Source: Bacteroidota bacterium
GTDB lineage: Bacteria > Bacteroidota > Bacteroidia > UKL13-3
NCBI GenBank assembly: GCA_027484685.1
Contig: JAIXSO010000049.1
Span: 25,310-89,309, forward strand
Reading direction: 5' to 3'
DNA length: 64,000 nucleotides
This document shows positions 8,184-17,801 of this stretch, piece by piece. Position 1 is the stretch's first letter. The number at the start of each line of letters is the position of its first letter. The notes under the pieces are model-generated. The model was given only the letters and a program-made list of their open reading frames with translations, did no database searches and was not told the DNA's origin. A program made the position numbers and the translations under genes.

Positions 8184-9347
8184 TTAAGCGCGTTTTGCTC
8201 TTTCCCACGATACCGATTGTTTGCCTTTTAAAAATCGGAACAAACCAAGGTAAACACATAAATTCATGATAAAGAAATAATAAGGCACAAATAATACTTT
8301 TACTTTTATTCGTTTGTTTTCGAAATACCAACCTAATAATGCCAAAGCATAAAAGGCAATTTGCATTACCAAAATAGTAGTGTAAAGTGTGTTGCCATCC
8401 AATGCCAAAAATACGTTAGCTATTAGTAAAATTAATAATGAAAATGGTGCTAAAGTCCAACGTAAAACACGGTGAGAAATAAAGGCAAAAAATAAATTGA
8501 AATTATGAAAAGGATTAAATGCTTTACCTAAACGCAACATGGATTGCCAAGCACCAGCACTAATTCTTATTTTACGTTTCAATTCTTCTTTTACATTGGC
8601 ACTTGCAGTTTCAGCAGCCCATGCATTTTTTTCGTAAATAACACGGTATCCATCAATAGCAATTTGCATAGATTGCATCAAATCATCTAATAATGAATCA
8701 GAAGGTAATTCCTTATACAAGCTCGTTCTGTAACTCATTAATTCGCCTGCTGCCCCTACTACACTGTAAAAATCAGAATCTAATTTTTTCAATAACGACT
8801 CATACTTCCAATAAATGCCTTCACCTGCTGTACTTGCGCCTTCTTTATTGGTTGAAATAATGCGTTTTTCTCCCGTCACTGCTCCTACTTTTTCGTCTTG
8901 ATAATGTTTTACCAATTCCTTAATTGCTTCTTTATTTAAGGTAGTATTGGCATCGCAAAAAACCACAATTGGAGTGGTAACAAATTTCATAGCACGGTTC
9001 ATAGCTGCTGCTTTTCCACTTCTTTTATCTTCGTGCAAAGCTATAACCGAATCGTATTTCTTTATTCGTTGAGGCGTATTATCAGAACTACCATCACTAA
9101 TAAAAATAAGCTTTAATTTATCTTTGGGATAATCTAACTCTAAACTATTCTGAATTTTTTCTTCAATGTATTCGGCTTCATTAAAACATGGAACTATTAA
9201 AGTTACCTCAGGTTCGAATGAAGCATCAAATTTCACTTTTGAAGTAATAGCATTTTTAATTTTTACAATTATATAAATTACAATACCATAGCCTATATAA
9301 CTATAGAATACAATAAAAATACAAATCCAAAATAATAGTTCTAACAT
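8184..9347 (-). CDS. Membrane glycosyltransferase family 2 (processive-type)
   Basis: 387 residues. TM segment at about 1-30, a GT-A domain starting EVTLIVPCFNEAEYIEEKIQ, then ISDGSSDNT, FCDANTT (DxD position), LDDLMQSMQIA and KIRISAGAWQSM, which stands where QxxRW sits in processive enzymes. It ends with three or four TM helices. The layout resembles poly-N-acetylglucosamine or hyaluronan synthase-like GT2 enzymes, although the variant DAN and RxxAGxWQ motifs suggest a single-sugar or different-polymer enzyme. It is the last gene of the exopolysaccharide operon, 27 bp after the preceding gene and immediately before the terminator. Confidence 0.88.
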   Translation of the reverse strand: MLELLFWICIFIVFYSYIGYGIVIYIIVKIKNAITSKVKFDASFEPEVTLIVPCFNEAEYIEEKIQNSLELDYPKDKLKLIFISDGSSDNTPQRIKKYDSVIALHEDKRSGKAAAMNRAMKFVTTPIVVFCDANTTLNKEAIKELVKHYQDEKVGAVTGEKRIISTNKEGASTAGEGIYWKYESLLKKLDSDFYSVVGAAGELMSYRTSLYKELPSDSLLDDLMQSMQIAIDGYRVIYEKNAWAAETASANVKEELKRKIRISAGAWQSMLRLGKAFNPFHNFNLFFAFISHRVLRWTLAPFSLLILLIANVFLALDGNTLYTTILVMQIAFYALALLGWYFENKRIKVKVLFVPYYFFIMNLCVYLGLFRFLKGKQSVSWERAKRA

Positions 9348-9374
9348 ATTTTATATAATTAATTAATTTTCAAA

Positions 9375-10508
9375 TTATTGCCCAGCAATATTTTTATACC
9401 ACTCTAAAGTTTGTTTGGCATTATTTTCCCAAGTAAAATTTTCTACTCTTTTAAAACCATTGGCTGCCAACTCTTTTTTCAAGTCATCGTTGCTTTGCAA
9501 TTTCATTATTGCATCGGCAATTTCGTTAGCGTTAAATGGATCAACAAATAAAGCTGCATCGTCAGCAATTTCGGGCATTGAAGATGTATTAGAAGTAATT
9601 AATGGAGCACCACAAGCCATGGCTTCTAACAATGGTATTCCAAAACTTTCGCGCAATGATGGATATAAAAATAAACTAGCTTGATTATAAATAGCAGGTA
9701 AATCTTTATTAGGTACATAACCACTAAAAACTATATCATCCATTAATGATTCATCATTAATTTGCTTCATTAGGTTTGATAAGTAATTTCTGTTAATATC
9801 TAACATCAATAACTTACTTTTTAATTGCCCTTTTCGCTTTAAAATGGATAATGCTTTAAGAACACCTATCACATTTTTTTTAGGATCGGTATTACCTAAA
9901 AAGAAAATATAATCGTCAGGTAAATGGTATAATTCTTTAATTCTAAGTAATTCTGCTTGATCAGTTATTGGCGCAAAATGTTTACCAACACCATTATAAG
10001 CAGTAGATACTTGGTTTTGATTGAACTTAAAATGCGATGTTATTCTATCACGCTCAAAATTAGAAACCGTTAAAATATGTTTAGCATTTTTAACTACAAT
10101 TGGCACATTCCACCTACGGTATAAATTACCAACTATTTGGTAGGAAGTTCCCTGTGTAAAATTCCATTTTTCTAGATAAATTATATCGTGAAGCGTTAAA
10201 ATTAGAGGAACATTTAAGCTAATAGGTGCTGTATTACTGGTGCAATGTAAAATATCAACTTGATGCTCTTTTACAGCTTTTGGTAAATGGTACTGCTCCC
10301 AAACTGGGTATGGTGATGGTTTAACTTGAACTATATTGAAATTACTTGTTTTGGGCAATACATCAATATCTTCAACATTATTTACAAAAATAAAATACTC
10401 GTTTACTTTATCTAAAATTTGTAATTGTTTAATAAGCTCCAAAGCAACCATGTCCATGCCATGTTTCTTTTTTCTAAATATCCTTTGGGCTTCAATACCA
10501 ATTCTCAT
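9375..10508 (-). CDS. Glycosyltransferase family 4 (mannosyl/galactosyl-type)
   Basis: 377 residues. It begins MRIGIEAQRIFRKKKHGM, and shows LTLHDIIYLE, TVSNFERDRI, a YIFFLGNTDPKKN strand and the E-x7-E signature as FGIPLLEAMACGAPLITSN. This is the GT4 group of retaining transferases that add mannose, glucose or galactose to an undecaprenyl-linked chain at the inner face of the membrane. It lies 5 bp downstream of the preceding GT2 gene and 27 bp upstream of the terminal one, so it is clearly operonic. Confidence 0.92.
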   Translation of the reverse strand: MRIGIEAQRIFRKKKHGMDMVALELIKQLQILDKVNEYFIFVNNVEDIDVLPKTSNFNIVQVKPSPYPVWEQYHLPKAVKEHQVDILHCTSNTAPISLNVPLILTLHDIIYLEKWNFTQGTSYQIVGNLYRRWNVPIVVKNAKHILTVSNFERDRITSHFKFNQNQVSTAYNGVGKHFAPITDQAELLRIKELYHLPDDYIFFLGNTDPKKNVIGVLKALSILKRKGQLKSKLLMLDINRNYLSNLMKQINDESLMDDIVFSGYVPNKDLPAIYNQASLFLYPSLRESFGIPLLEAMACGAPLITSNTSSMPEIADDAALFVDPFNANEIADAIMKLQSNDDLKKELAANGFKRVENFTWENNAKQTLEWYKNIAGQ

Positions 10509-10513
10509 AAAAG

Positions 10514-11719
10514 TTATTCTCCTTCTTCTAAATTTTGATCAACACCATCTACAAATTCGTGTTTGGTATGTAAAAACTTTTTGCTTGCTGCTCCTTTACT
10601 GCGTAATAATGCAACCACCATTAATAAAATAGCTTTAGGCACAGATAGTGAAGCTTTAACAGTTTTAGCATTATAGTATTTAGGTGGTACACCTAAAAAG
10701 TACGATAAACAGCAAAAGAAAAATAAAATGACAAATAAATACTTAAAAACAAAAAAATTGAAGAATATAGTTAAAGTGCTTAACCCTGAAATACCTAATA
10801 ATAAAACCCTTGGCAAGAGTATTTTTTGCATTGCTTTATCAAAAAAATCGAAGTTTTTATTGACCACTAATTCTATAATGCCATCAAATAAAATTTTATT
10901 GAAATCAAAAAACTGAGAAGCAATCCAACGTCTGCGTTGGTTTACAAAAACGTCTGAAGAAGCTACTTTCTCGTCATAAACTAAAGCATCACTTTCGTAT
11001 AAAATTTTATATTTATCACGCAACAATAAAATTTCGAGTTCTTTATCTTCAACAGGGCTTTCAATGCCAAGCATAATATCTTTACAATACTTATACTTAA
11101 TAAAAAAACCACTACCAATTAAAGCCGATGAAACACCCAAGCCAATATGACCTTTTCTAAAAATATTGTTATTTATCTCCTCGCTTATCCCATCTAAAAC
11201 GGCAAAAGAAGTATTGGCATTTTTAGCTGTTCTGTGGGCTTGTAATACCATTTCATCGTTTTGAAGTCTAAAGTTAATTTTCTCTAAAAAATTATACTCC
11301 ATGATATTATCTACATCTAAAATACAGCAGTAATCATAAGCCTCTGGTAGTAATGCTAATGCAGTATTTAGTGATTTAGCTTTAGTACTAATTTCAAATT
11401 GAACAGGTATTAAGTTAATATCTAAATTAGCTAATTTTTCAAGAGTGGCTTCATGTAAACTATCTGCTATTACTACAATATCAAAGTACTTTTTATCATA
11501 ACTTTGTTTTAGAGATTCAATAGCTGTATTTAAAATAATTTCATCACTTTTATAGGCAGGAATTAAAACAGCAAACTTGTTGTACTTTTTTACATTTTTG
11601 CTAAATTTAGTTCTTTTATATAAAAAAGCACCAAATGAATAAATCGTAACATAAAATATGTTAAACGATAAATACACCAGTGCAATTATTTCGAGTATAA
11701 ATAGTAAATATCTTATCAT
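10514..11719 (-). CDS. Membrane GT2 glycosyltransferase with QRRRW motif
   Basis: 401 residues. TM helix at the N terminus, GT-A core AVLIPAYKSDEIILNTA, CCILDVDNIMEY (DxD), SPVEDKELEILLL and the processive signature VNQRRRWIASQ, followed by several C-terminal TM helices and a soluble KHEFVDGVDQNLEEGE tail. All catalytic landmarks of cellulose-synthase-like GT2 proteins are present, so this may be the enzyme that extends or decorates the polymer. It lies 116 bp downstream of the next operon member. That gap is the widest in the cluster and could hold an internal promoter. Confidence 0.88.
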   Translation of the reverse strand: MIRYLLFILEIIALVYLSFNIFYVTIYSFGAFLYKRTKFSKNVKKYNKFAVLIPAYKSDEIILNTAIESLKQSYDKKYFDIVVIADSLHEATLEKLANLDINLIPVQFEISTKAKSLNTALALLPEAYDYCCILDVDNIMEYNFLEKINFRLQNDEMVLQAHRTAKNANTSFAVLDGISEEINNNIFRKGHIGLGVSSALIGSGFFIKYKYCKDIMLGIESPVEDKELEILLLRDKYKILYESDALVYDEKVASSDVFVNQRRRWIASQFFDFNKILFDGIIELVVNKNFDFFDKAMQKILLPRVLLLGISGLSTLTIFFNFFVFKYLFVILFFFCCLSYFLGVPPKYYNAKTVKASLSVPKAILLMVVALLRSKGAASKKFLHTKHEFVDGVDQNLEEGE

Positions 11720-11835
11720 TATTATCTGTTTACAATATTAAATATTATGAGGTTTTTTCATAATAATTTTTCATTATTTATTTATTGAAGTTTAAAAACT
11801 ACAAAAACCAACCCATGATGCTGATTATTAGTACT

Positions 11836-12756
11836 TTAAAAATCCTTATATATTGTTCCTTCGTTTTTATAAATATCAAATCCTTTAAAATTCCAAAATA
11901 CACCGCGAACAAAAGCGTTTAATAGTTTAAATTCTTTTTTCAGTATAAACTGTAAAATACCCTTAGGAAATGAAACTAACATAAAGAAAACAATACAAGC
12001 ATAGTGTTGAAATCCTGTTGTATTTCGCTTGGTATAAATCAATCTATTTCGAGTTAAATAATATGTTTTTAAAGGACTAGACTTACCTGTAGTAATTGAC
12101 TCTTTATGATACACAACTGATTGGCCACAATACCAAATTTGATAGCCTGCTTGCCTTATCCTTTCACAAAAATCAATCTCTTCGTAATACAAAAAGAATA
12201 ATTCTGCCATTAATCCAATTTTTTCAATGGCTTTTTTACTAATAAGCATTGCTGCTCCATGCCCCAATTGTGTTTGATACGATTTGTTGTATTGGCCATT
12301 ATCTTTTTCCATGTAACCAATTCCAAATCCTCTACCAGTATAAAAATTAATACCCGTATGTCCTGCATATTGAATGGTATCAGGCTCGCTAAAGTACAAA
12401 AGTTTTGAAGAGGCAATACCAATATTTTTATTACCCTCCATTAATTCAACTATTGGCTCTAAAAAATTAGGTGTAACCTCGGTATCATTATTTAATAAAA
12501 AACAATACTCACCTTTCGATGCTCTAATTGCTAAATTATTTCCTGCTGCAAACCCAACATTATCAGGGCTTTTAATCAAAATGATTTGAGGAAATTTTTC
12601 TTTTAAAATATCAGGTGAAGTTGTAGAAGCATTATCAACTACAAAAACTTCAATGTTTTTATAAGTGATTTCAAATATTGATTTTAAAAATAATTCCGTT
12701 ATTTCATTTCCATTATAATTAACAGTAATTATTGACACAAGAGGCATGTTTCCCAT
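11836..12756 (-). CDS. Rhamnosyltransferase-like GT2 (WbbL group)
   Basis: 306 residues from the ATG at 12756; the track start at 12762 is TTG. PLVSIITVNYNGNEITELFL, FVVDNASTTS, NVGFAAGNNLAIR, FLLNNDTEVTP (DxD) and LFFLYYEEIDFCERIRQAGY are diagnostic for the WbbL/RfbF-like GT2 subfamily that often adds rhamnose. It starts ten bases after the O-antigen polymerase stop, so translation is probably coupled. A C-terminal hydrophobic stretch around ACIVFFMLVSFPKGI may dock it to the membrane. The sugar is inferred only from the subfamily. Confidence 0.9.
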   Translation of the reverse strand: MGNMPLVSIITVNYNGNEITELFLKSIFEITYKNIEVFVVDNASTTSPDILKEKFPQIILIKSPDNVGFAAGNNLAIRASKGEYCFLLNNDTEVTPNFLEPIVELMEGNKNIGIASSKLLYFSEPDTIQYAGHTGINFYTGRGFGIGYMEKDNGQYNKSYQTQLGHGAAMLISKKAIEKIGLMAELFFLYYEEIDFCERIRQAGYQIWYCGQSVVYHKESITTGKSSPLKTYYLTRNRLIYTKRNTTGFQHYACIVFFMLVSFPKGILQFILKKEFKLLNAFVRGVFWNFKGFDIYKNEGTIYKDF

Positions 12757-12766
12757 AATCAAGTTC

Positions 12767-14224
12767 TTAAGTTAATTGTTTTAATGGTTCGGCTTCTTTT
12801 TCAAATTCAATATCTAATTTATCGGCAATAGCCAAATAAACCATCGATATATACATAATTGGCCCCATAGGTGATTGACCAAAAATTGGATTTGCCAAAC
12901 TTGCTATAATAATTCCCACAAAACCTCCATACAATGCAATCATTTTATAACGCAAATCTGCATTCTTGAGTCGGTAAATATTTTCGAAACCAACCACCAA
13001 CACATAAGCCAAACTAAATAAATGGAGAATTAAACCCACTATACCGCTTTGAGCCCAAATAGATACGAACCAACTATCAGTAGGTAAACTTGCCAAAATG
13101 GAACCTGGATAAAACCTTATACCAAAAACATCAGTACTACCAACCCCCGCTCCAAAGGGTTTATTTTGTAAATAATTACCAATTAATTCCTGATTTTTTA
13201 AACGAACCATCAACGATGCTTCTTTTGGATCCAGAGCCGTACGAATCCTAAACAACTGATAATTACTACTACCAATATTAGTAAACTTTAAAAATGAAAA
13301 AAGTATAATACCTATAATCAATCCATAAATTAACGTTGCAAATCGTTTAATCAAAATCAAATAGAATAAGAATCCGAAAATTAAGATAAATACAGGACCA
13401 CGTGAGCCAGAAATTGAAAAACCTAAGAAGGTAAAAAATGCGATGGCTAAAAAGGTAAATCTTCTTCTTTTACTGTATGGTCCAAATCCTAAAATGAATG
13501 TGATGAAAGAAACGAAAGCCATTGTTGCACCAAACTGTCCGGCATCAGAGTAAAATGAGAATGCACGTAACTGCCCATTTAAGATGTGAGTTACATTTCC
13601 ACCATCAGCTAGCCATTTTGTTTCAAAAGCATCAGTTCCCAAAATAATCTGTTTAAAGCCCCAAAGTGTACTTATAATAGACCATATTATGAGTATTTTC
13701 AAGAAGTTATTAAAATCTTTCTTACTGTCTAAATAAAGTAAAACCAACGGTATAACCTGAATAGAATACAACGAAATACCACGAATACCATAAATTAATG
13801 ATTGAATTTTACCTAACTCTGGATTTACTACTAAGAATACAGTATAAATAAACCATATTAATGTTACAAAAAACACCCCTTGTTTTAACTTGGCTAAGCT
13901 TTCCCACTTAATATTGATAAGCATAGAAAGTGTTGTTAAAAATAATATAAAGTCAATACCCAAACCTAACTGAATATTGGGAATATACCTAGCCAAACCA
14001 TTAGAAAAGAAACTATAATTTAAATATGCTAAAATACCATAGTATGGGTTAATGAAAACAATAATTATAAATCCAAAAATAAATGGAATTGCAATTGCAA
14101 TTGCACCAATAGTTGAATCGCCTGTTGATAACAACATGGCCAATAAAGCACCAACTACTAAAAGTATTATACCAATGCTGTAGTTGGCCACATTTGCATT
14201 TAAAGTATTAGTTTGAGGCCTCAT
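12767..14224 (-). CDS. O-antigen ligase/polymerase family protein (Wzy-like)
   Basis: 485 residues, about twelve predicted TM helices. A large loop contains SISGSRGPVFILIFGF and, later, NKPFGAGVGSTDVFG with a long periplasmic loop, the layout of the Wzy_C / O-antigen ligase superfamily. It would polymerise lipid-linked repeat units in the periplasm. It shares a 4-bp ATGA overlap with the upstream flippase gene. In a locus with Wzx- and Wzc-like partners, polymerase rather than ligase is the natural reading, but sequence alone does not separate the two. Confidence 0.88.
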   Translation of the reverse strand: MRPQTNTLNANVANYSIGIILLVVGALLAMLLSTGDSTIGAIAIAIPFIFGFIIIVFINPYYGILAYLNYSFFSNGLARYIPNIQLGLGIDFILFLTTLSMLINIKWESLAKLKQGVFFVTLIWFIYTVFLVVNPELGKIQSLIYGIRGISLYSIQVIPLVLLYLDSKKDFNNFLKILIIWSIISTLWGFKQIILGTDAFETKWLADGGNVTHILNGQLRAFSFYSDAGQFGATMAFVSFITFILGFGPYSKRRRFTFLAIAFFTFLGFSISGSRGPVFILIFGFLFYLILIKRFATLIYGLIIGIILFSFLKFTNIGSSNYQLFRIRTALDPKEASLMVRLKNQELIGNYLQNKPFGAGVGSTDVFGIRFYPGSILASLPTDSWFVSIWAQSGIVGLILHLFSLAYVLVVGFENIYRLKNADLRYKMIALYGGFVGIIIASLANPIFGQSPMGPIMYISMVYLAIADKLDIEFEKEAEPLKQLT

Positions 14225-15561
14225 TTTTGTAAATTTTTATGTGTTAACGTTTGGTATTTAAATACAAATTCTTGCATACCAAGTTTAAATATATTTAAAA
14301 AGCTTACGTCAATATGTTTATTAAGAAGGTAAATACCATAAATAACACCTGTAGCAAAAGTAAAAGTACTAACTATAGCTACCGATTGTAATGTTCCGAA
14401 AACGTATAAGCAAAATACATCTCCTATTACATTTACCGATAACATAAGAATTACTTTTATAAAGTTTAAATCTGGTTTATTTATAATATCTAGCATTACT
14501 CCACTTAATTTATCTATTGGAGTAAGGGCTGTATAAATTGAAAATAATTTTAGTAAAATAGCTGCATCTCTATATTGCTCTCCTGCCAAAATAATTACTA
14601 ACTCCTCGGCAAAAACAAAACTTATAATTGAAGCAGGAAATAATAATATGAATAAAAAACCTGTTTTACGTTCAAATTCTTTTTTCAAAAGTTTGTTATT
14701 TCCACTTGCATAAATAGCCGAAAGTGTAGGCATATTGGTTATTGCAAAACTTCTAATAACTAAGTCAAAAACATCAACCACGCGCGAAGGGACATTATAG
14801 GTTGCAACTCCGCCAGTTCCTAAAAATTTACCTATTAAAAATGAATCGGAACCTTTTAAAAGATTAGAACCTACTAAAGTTCCCATACTAAATTTGCCAA
14901 AATGAAATAACTTTTTTAAACCATCTTTGGTTTTAAGAGAATAGTATTCTAAACCTGTCCAACCTTTAAAATAACATATAACAGTAGTAACTAATTGAGC
15001 TAAAGTATAAGCCAATAAAATTAATGTAATTTTGCTTTGGGGTAAATAGTTTAAAAATAGAACAACTAATATTACAAAAATAAGCTGATTATATATTCTA
15101 CTCAAACTCATTTCTAAAATTTTCATTTGAGCATTTAAATACCAAGTGGCAAAATTAAATGGTAAAGAAAATAATGATATTAATACAAACCAAATAAAGT
15201 AAAACTGGTATTCAGGTAAGATATTAAATACATAGAATACGCCAAGTAAAAATAACATAGCAAGAATGTAAATAACATTTACATATATTGATAAATTCCA
15301 TGAAGAACCAATTACTTCTTGCCTTTCTAAATCGGTTTTTGATTGAGTATAATTACGAATAAGAGCGTTTAAAACCATTCCTGTTCTTAAGGTATCAAAA
15401 ATACCATAAGCAGTTAAGAACAATATCCAAATTCCAAACTCTTGTTTGTTGGTAAAACGGGCTAAAATAGCAAATGAAAGCAACCCAAGCAAAGCACTTA
15501 TACCATTGCCAAGCAACGATATAAAACTTTTACTTTTAAGTAAACTTACTAAACCTTTCAT
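14221..15561 (-). CDS. Oligosaccharide flippase, Wzx/MOP superfamily
   Basis: 446 residues with twelve or more TM segments. It begins LVSLLKSKSFISLLGNGISA then LLGLLSFAILARFTNKQEFG, the typical N terminus of polysaccharide-synthesis flippases, and GSDSFLIGKFLGTGGVATYN is the conserved central helix pair. It would move the lipid-linked repeat unit to the periplasmic side. It lies 21 bp after the Wzc-like gene and overlaps the polymerase gene by 4 bp. Confidence 0.92.
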   Translation of the reverse strand: MKGLVSLLKSKSFISLLGNGISALLGLLSFAILARFTNKQEFGIWILFLTAYGIFDTLRTGMVLNALIRNYTQSKTDLERQEVIGSSWNLSIYVNVIYILAMLFLLGVFYVFNILPEYQFYFIWFVLISLFSLPFNFATWYLNAQMKILEMSLSRIYNQLIFVILVVLFLNYLPQSKITLILLAYTLAQLVTTVICYFKGWTGLEYYSLKTKDGLKKLFHFGKFSMGTLVGSNLLKGSDSFLIGKFLGTGGVATYNVPSRVVDVFDLVIRSFAITNMPTLSAIYASGNNKLLKKEFERKTGFLFILLFPASIISFVFAEELVIILAGEQYRDAAILLKLFSIYTALTPIDKLSGVMLDIINKPDLNFIKVILMLSVNVIGDVFCLYVFGTLQSVAIVSTFTFATGVIYGIYLLNKHIDVSFLNIFKLGMQEFVFKYQTLTHKNLQK

Positions 15562-15582
15562 CTGCTATTTTATTAATATACA

Positions 15583-17766
15583 TTATGCCTTAACTAAAGC
15601 ACTTTTAACGTTACCAACATTTTTACGAGGGGCCTCACCAACAATACTTACTAAGTTTTCAGGTGCTACATAGTTTAACCAAAGCATAATTTTATTAGTA
15701 TTATTGGTTGCCTTTTGGAATAAATTTAACATGTAATTATCTGAACTTGCCCAAGCTCTTCTACTATCAAGCATTAATAATGATAGTTTAGAATTTTTGA
15801 TTAATTGGTTAGGAATAGCATTAACACTAATTGCTGGAACCTCTAAAATAATAAAGTTGTAAGCTTCTTTGTTTACTCTTGAAAACTCAGGTAATAAACT
15901 TTGCTCTGATTTAGCACTGAATAATTTACTAGTTACATCATATCTAATGGCTCTAAATCTTCTGTCCTCAGTTTCTACATCATCCACTCTTTCGTCATTA
16001 GTTATAAACAATACAGAGTAATCTAAACTATATAATTTTTCGGCTAATTTATTAGCAGCATAAGTTTTACCTTCTTGCTCTCTATTACTAATTATGGTAA
16101 TTAAATAGTTATTCAATGATTCTGGACTGTTTTCTAGCTCAATTTTTAAGTTAGAAACAGCGTAATCTAATAAGGTATTTTCTAATCTAGCGCTGCTCAA
16201 ATCTCCATCATTGGTTATAGGTAAAGCACTAAATAATTTTAAGCCAGTTAACTCCTCAGCTTTAGCTGTATCTTTTATTGATGAATCTAACAACTCACGA
16301 GCCACAAAGTAGGTTAGTAATAAGAAGAAACCTGCTAAGAAAGAAACTATAATTAACAATAATCTTCTGCTTGGTAACGGCTTAGTAGGGAATGAAGGTG
16401 AATCCATTACTTGTAAACTATTACTCATTTCAATATTTTGTTGACGTAATTTAGCTAAGTGCAAACCATGTAAAATTTCTAGATATTGTTTTTCAGCTAC
16501 ATCAATCTCGCGCTCTAAGCGGCTCATTTGCATACCTAAAGGAGAAAATTCAGTATATTGACGGTCAAATTCTTTTCTTCTATCAACGTGAACTTTTAAA
16601 CGAGCTTCTGATTCATCAGCAGCTAAAGTTTCATTTAACCATTTGTTCAACATATTATCCTGTGGAACTGACTCAATAGTGGTATTTAAACTGTAAGAAG
16701 CTAAAACATACAATTGGATTTCCTTTTTCAATGAGTTTACTTTATTAAGCAAAGCAGCAACAGCATTAGTAGGATTACCGTAAATTTTGGCACGCTCTAA
16801 TTGTTCATTAGCTTCTCCTAATTGCTTACGTAATTTATTTAACTGTGCATTGTTTTTCAATAAAATTTCTCTGCTTTCTAATTTATCTTCTAAACGAGCA
16901 ATGGCTTTTTTACTAGCTTCATAGTTTGATAACTCTTTATAGTAATCAGTTTCATTGGTTTCTTTTTCTTCCGCTAAAAATTTGGTTTGCTCATTGTAAT
17001 TAATAATCTTATTTCTTACACCAAAGTCTTTTAATTTGTTTTCAGAGTTATTCAAATCAGCAGCTGCTTCTTTTAAACGAGCTTCAAACCATTTAACAAC
17101 ATTGATAGTTTCAGAACCTTTTAAGTATTTAAACTTAGAAATAAAGGTTTCAGATAAAAATTTAACAGTCCATACTGCTACACCAGGATCGTTTGATTTG
17201 AATGATAAATCAACGAAATCGGAAGCTTGTTTTCTTTCTACAGTTAAGTTAGCGTTTATAACTTCAATGCTATAAAAACCTTTATTATTATTGATTAACT
17301 GGGCAATGATATTATCTCCACTTGAATGAAGTTCTTTCATTATTTTTTCAGCTGTTTCAGCTTCGTTTTTACCAATTAATGCATTTCTTTCGTCATGAGG
17401 AATTTGTTTAGCTAAAACATCAAAACCTTCAGCTCCCATTGTTGAAAGTTCAGGCTCTTGCAACATTAAATGCTTAGCCAATAATTTCACTGCCACTTCT
17501 TCTAAAGTTTGGCGTGAACGTATGGTAACCATTAAGTTATCAAACGCATTATTAATAGCAAAATAATCGAAAGTTGACCCTGCACCTTCGCCTGTATTTG
17601 CTAAGTTAAAACCTGATGCAATACCAGTATAAACACTAGCGCCCGAAACATATTCTTTAGGCAATTTAGCAGTAAAGAAGTAAACTAATACTGCTATTAG
17701 TGAAGGAAACAAAATTAACCATTTTAATTTTTTTCCTATTATTCGTGTAAACTGTGAAAAATTCAT
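15583..17766 (-). CDS. Wzz/Wzc-like chain-length protein with degenerate BY-kinase domain
   Basis: 727 residues: cytoplasmic start, TM1 at about 14-32 (KLKWLILFPSLIAVLVYFFT), a long periplasmic coiled-coil region, the PSFPTKPLPSRRLLLIIVSF proline-rich TM2 region, and a cytoplasmic P-loop-like domain from about residue 545. In that last domain Walker A reads ISNREQEGKTYAA, Walker A' reads LFITNDER where active kinases have DxDxR, Walker B is FIILEVP, and there is no C-terminal tyrosine cluster. It therefore looks like a polysaccharide co-polymerase whose tyrosine-kinase domain has lost activity. It controls polymer length and connects to the outer membrane exporter encoded just upstream. Confidence 0.87.
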   Translation of the reverse strand: MNFSQFTRIIGKKLKWLILFPSLIAVLVYFFTAKLPKEYVSGASVYTGIASGFNLANTGEGAGSTFDYFAINNAFDNLMVTIRSRQTLEEVAVKLLAKHLMLQEPELSTMGAEGFDVLAKQIPHDERNALIGKNEAETAEKIMKELHSSGDNIIAQLINNNKGFYSIEVINANLTVERKQASDFVDLSFKSNDPGVAVWTVKFLSETFISKFKYLKGSETINVVKWFEARLKEAAADLNNSENKLKDFGVRNKIINYNEQTKFLAEEKETNETDYYKELSNYEASKKAIARLEDKLESREILLKNNAQLNKLRKQLGEANEQLERAKIYGNPTNAVAALLNKVNSLKKEIQLYVLASYSLNTTIESVPQDNMLNKWLNETLAADESEARLKVHVDRRKEFDRQYTEFSPLGMQMSRLEREIDVAEKQYLEILHGLHLAKLRQQNIEMSNSLQVMDSPSFPTKPLPSRRLLLIIVSFLAGFFLLLTYFVARELLDSSIKDTAKAEELTGLKLFSALPITNDGDLSSARLENTLLDYAVSNLKIELENSPESLNNYLITIISNREQEGKTYAANKLAEKLYSLDYSVLFITNDERVDDVETEDRRFRAIRYDVTSKLFSAKSEQSLLPEFSRVNKEAYNFIILEVPAISVNAIPNQLIKNSKLSLLMLDSRRAWASSDNYMLNLFQKATNNTNKIMLWLNYVAPENLVSIVGEAPRKNVGNVKSALVKA

Positions 17767-17801
17767 ATTTTAAATTTTGTTATTAGCTCTTAATCTAGTA
17801 C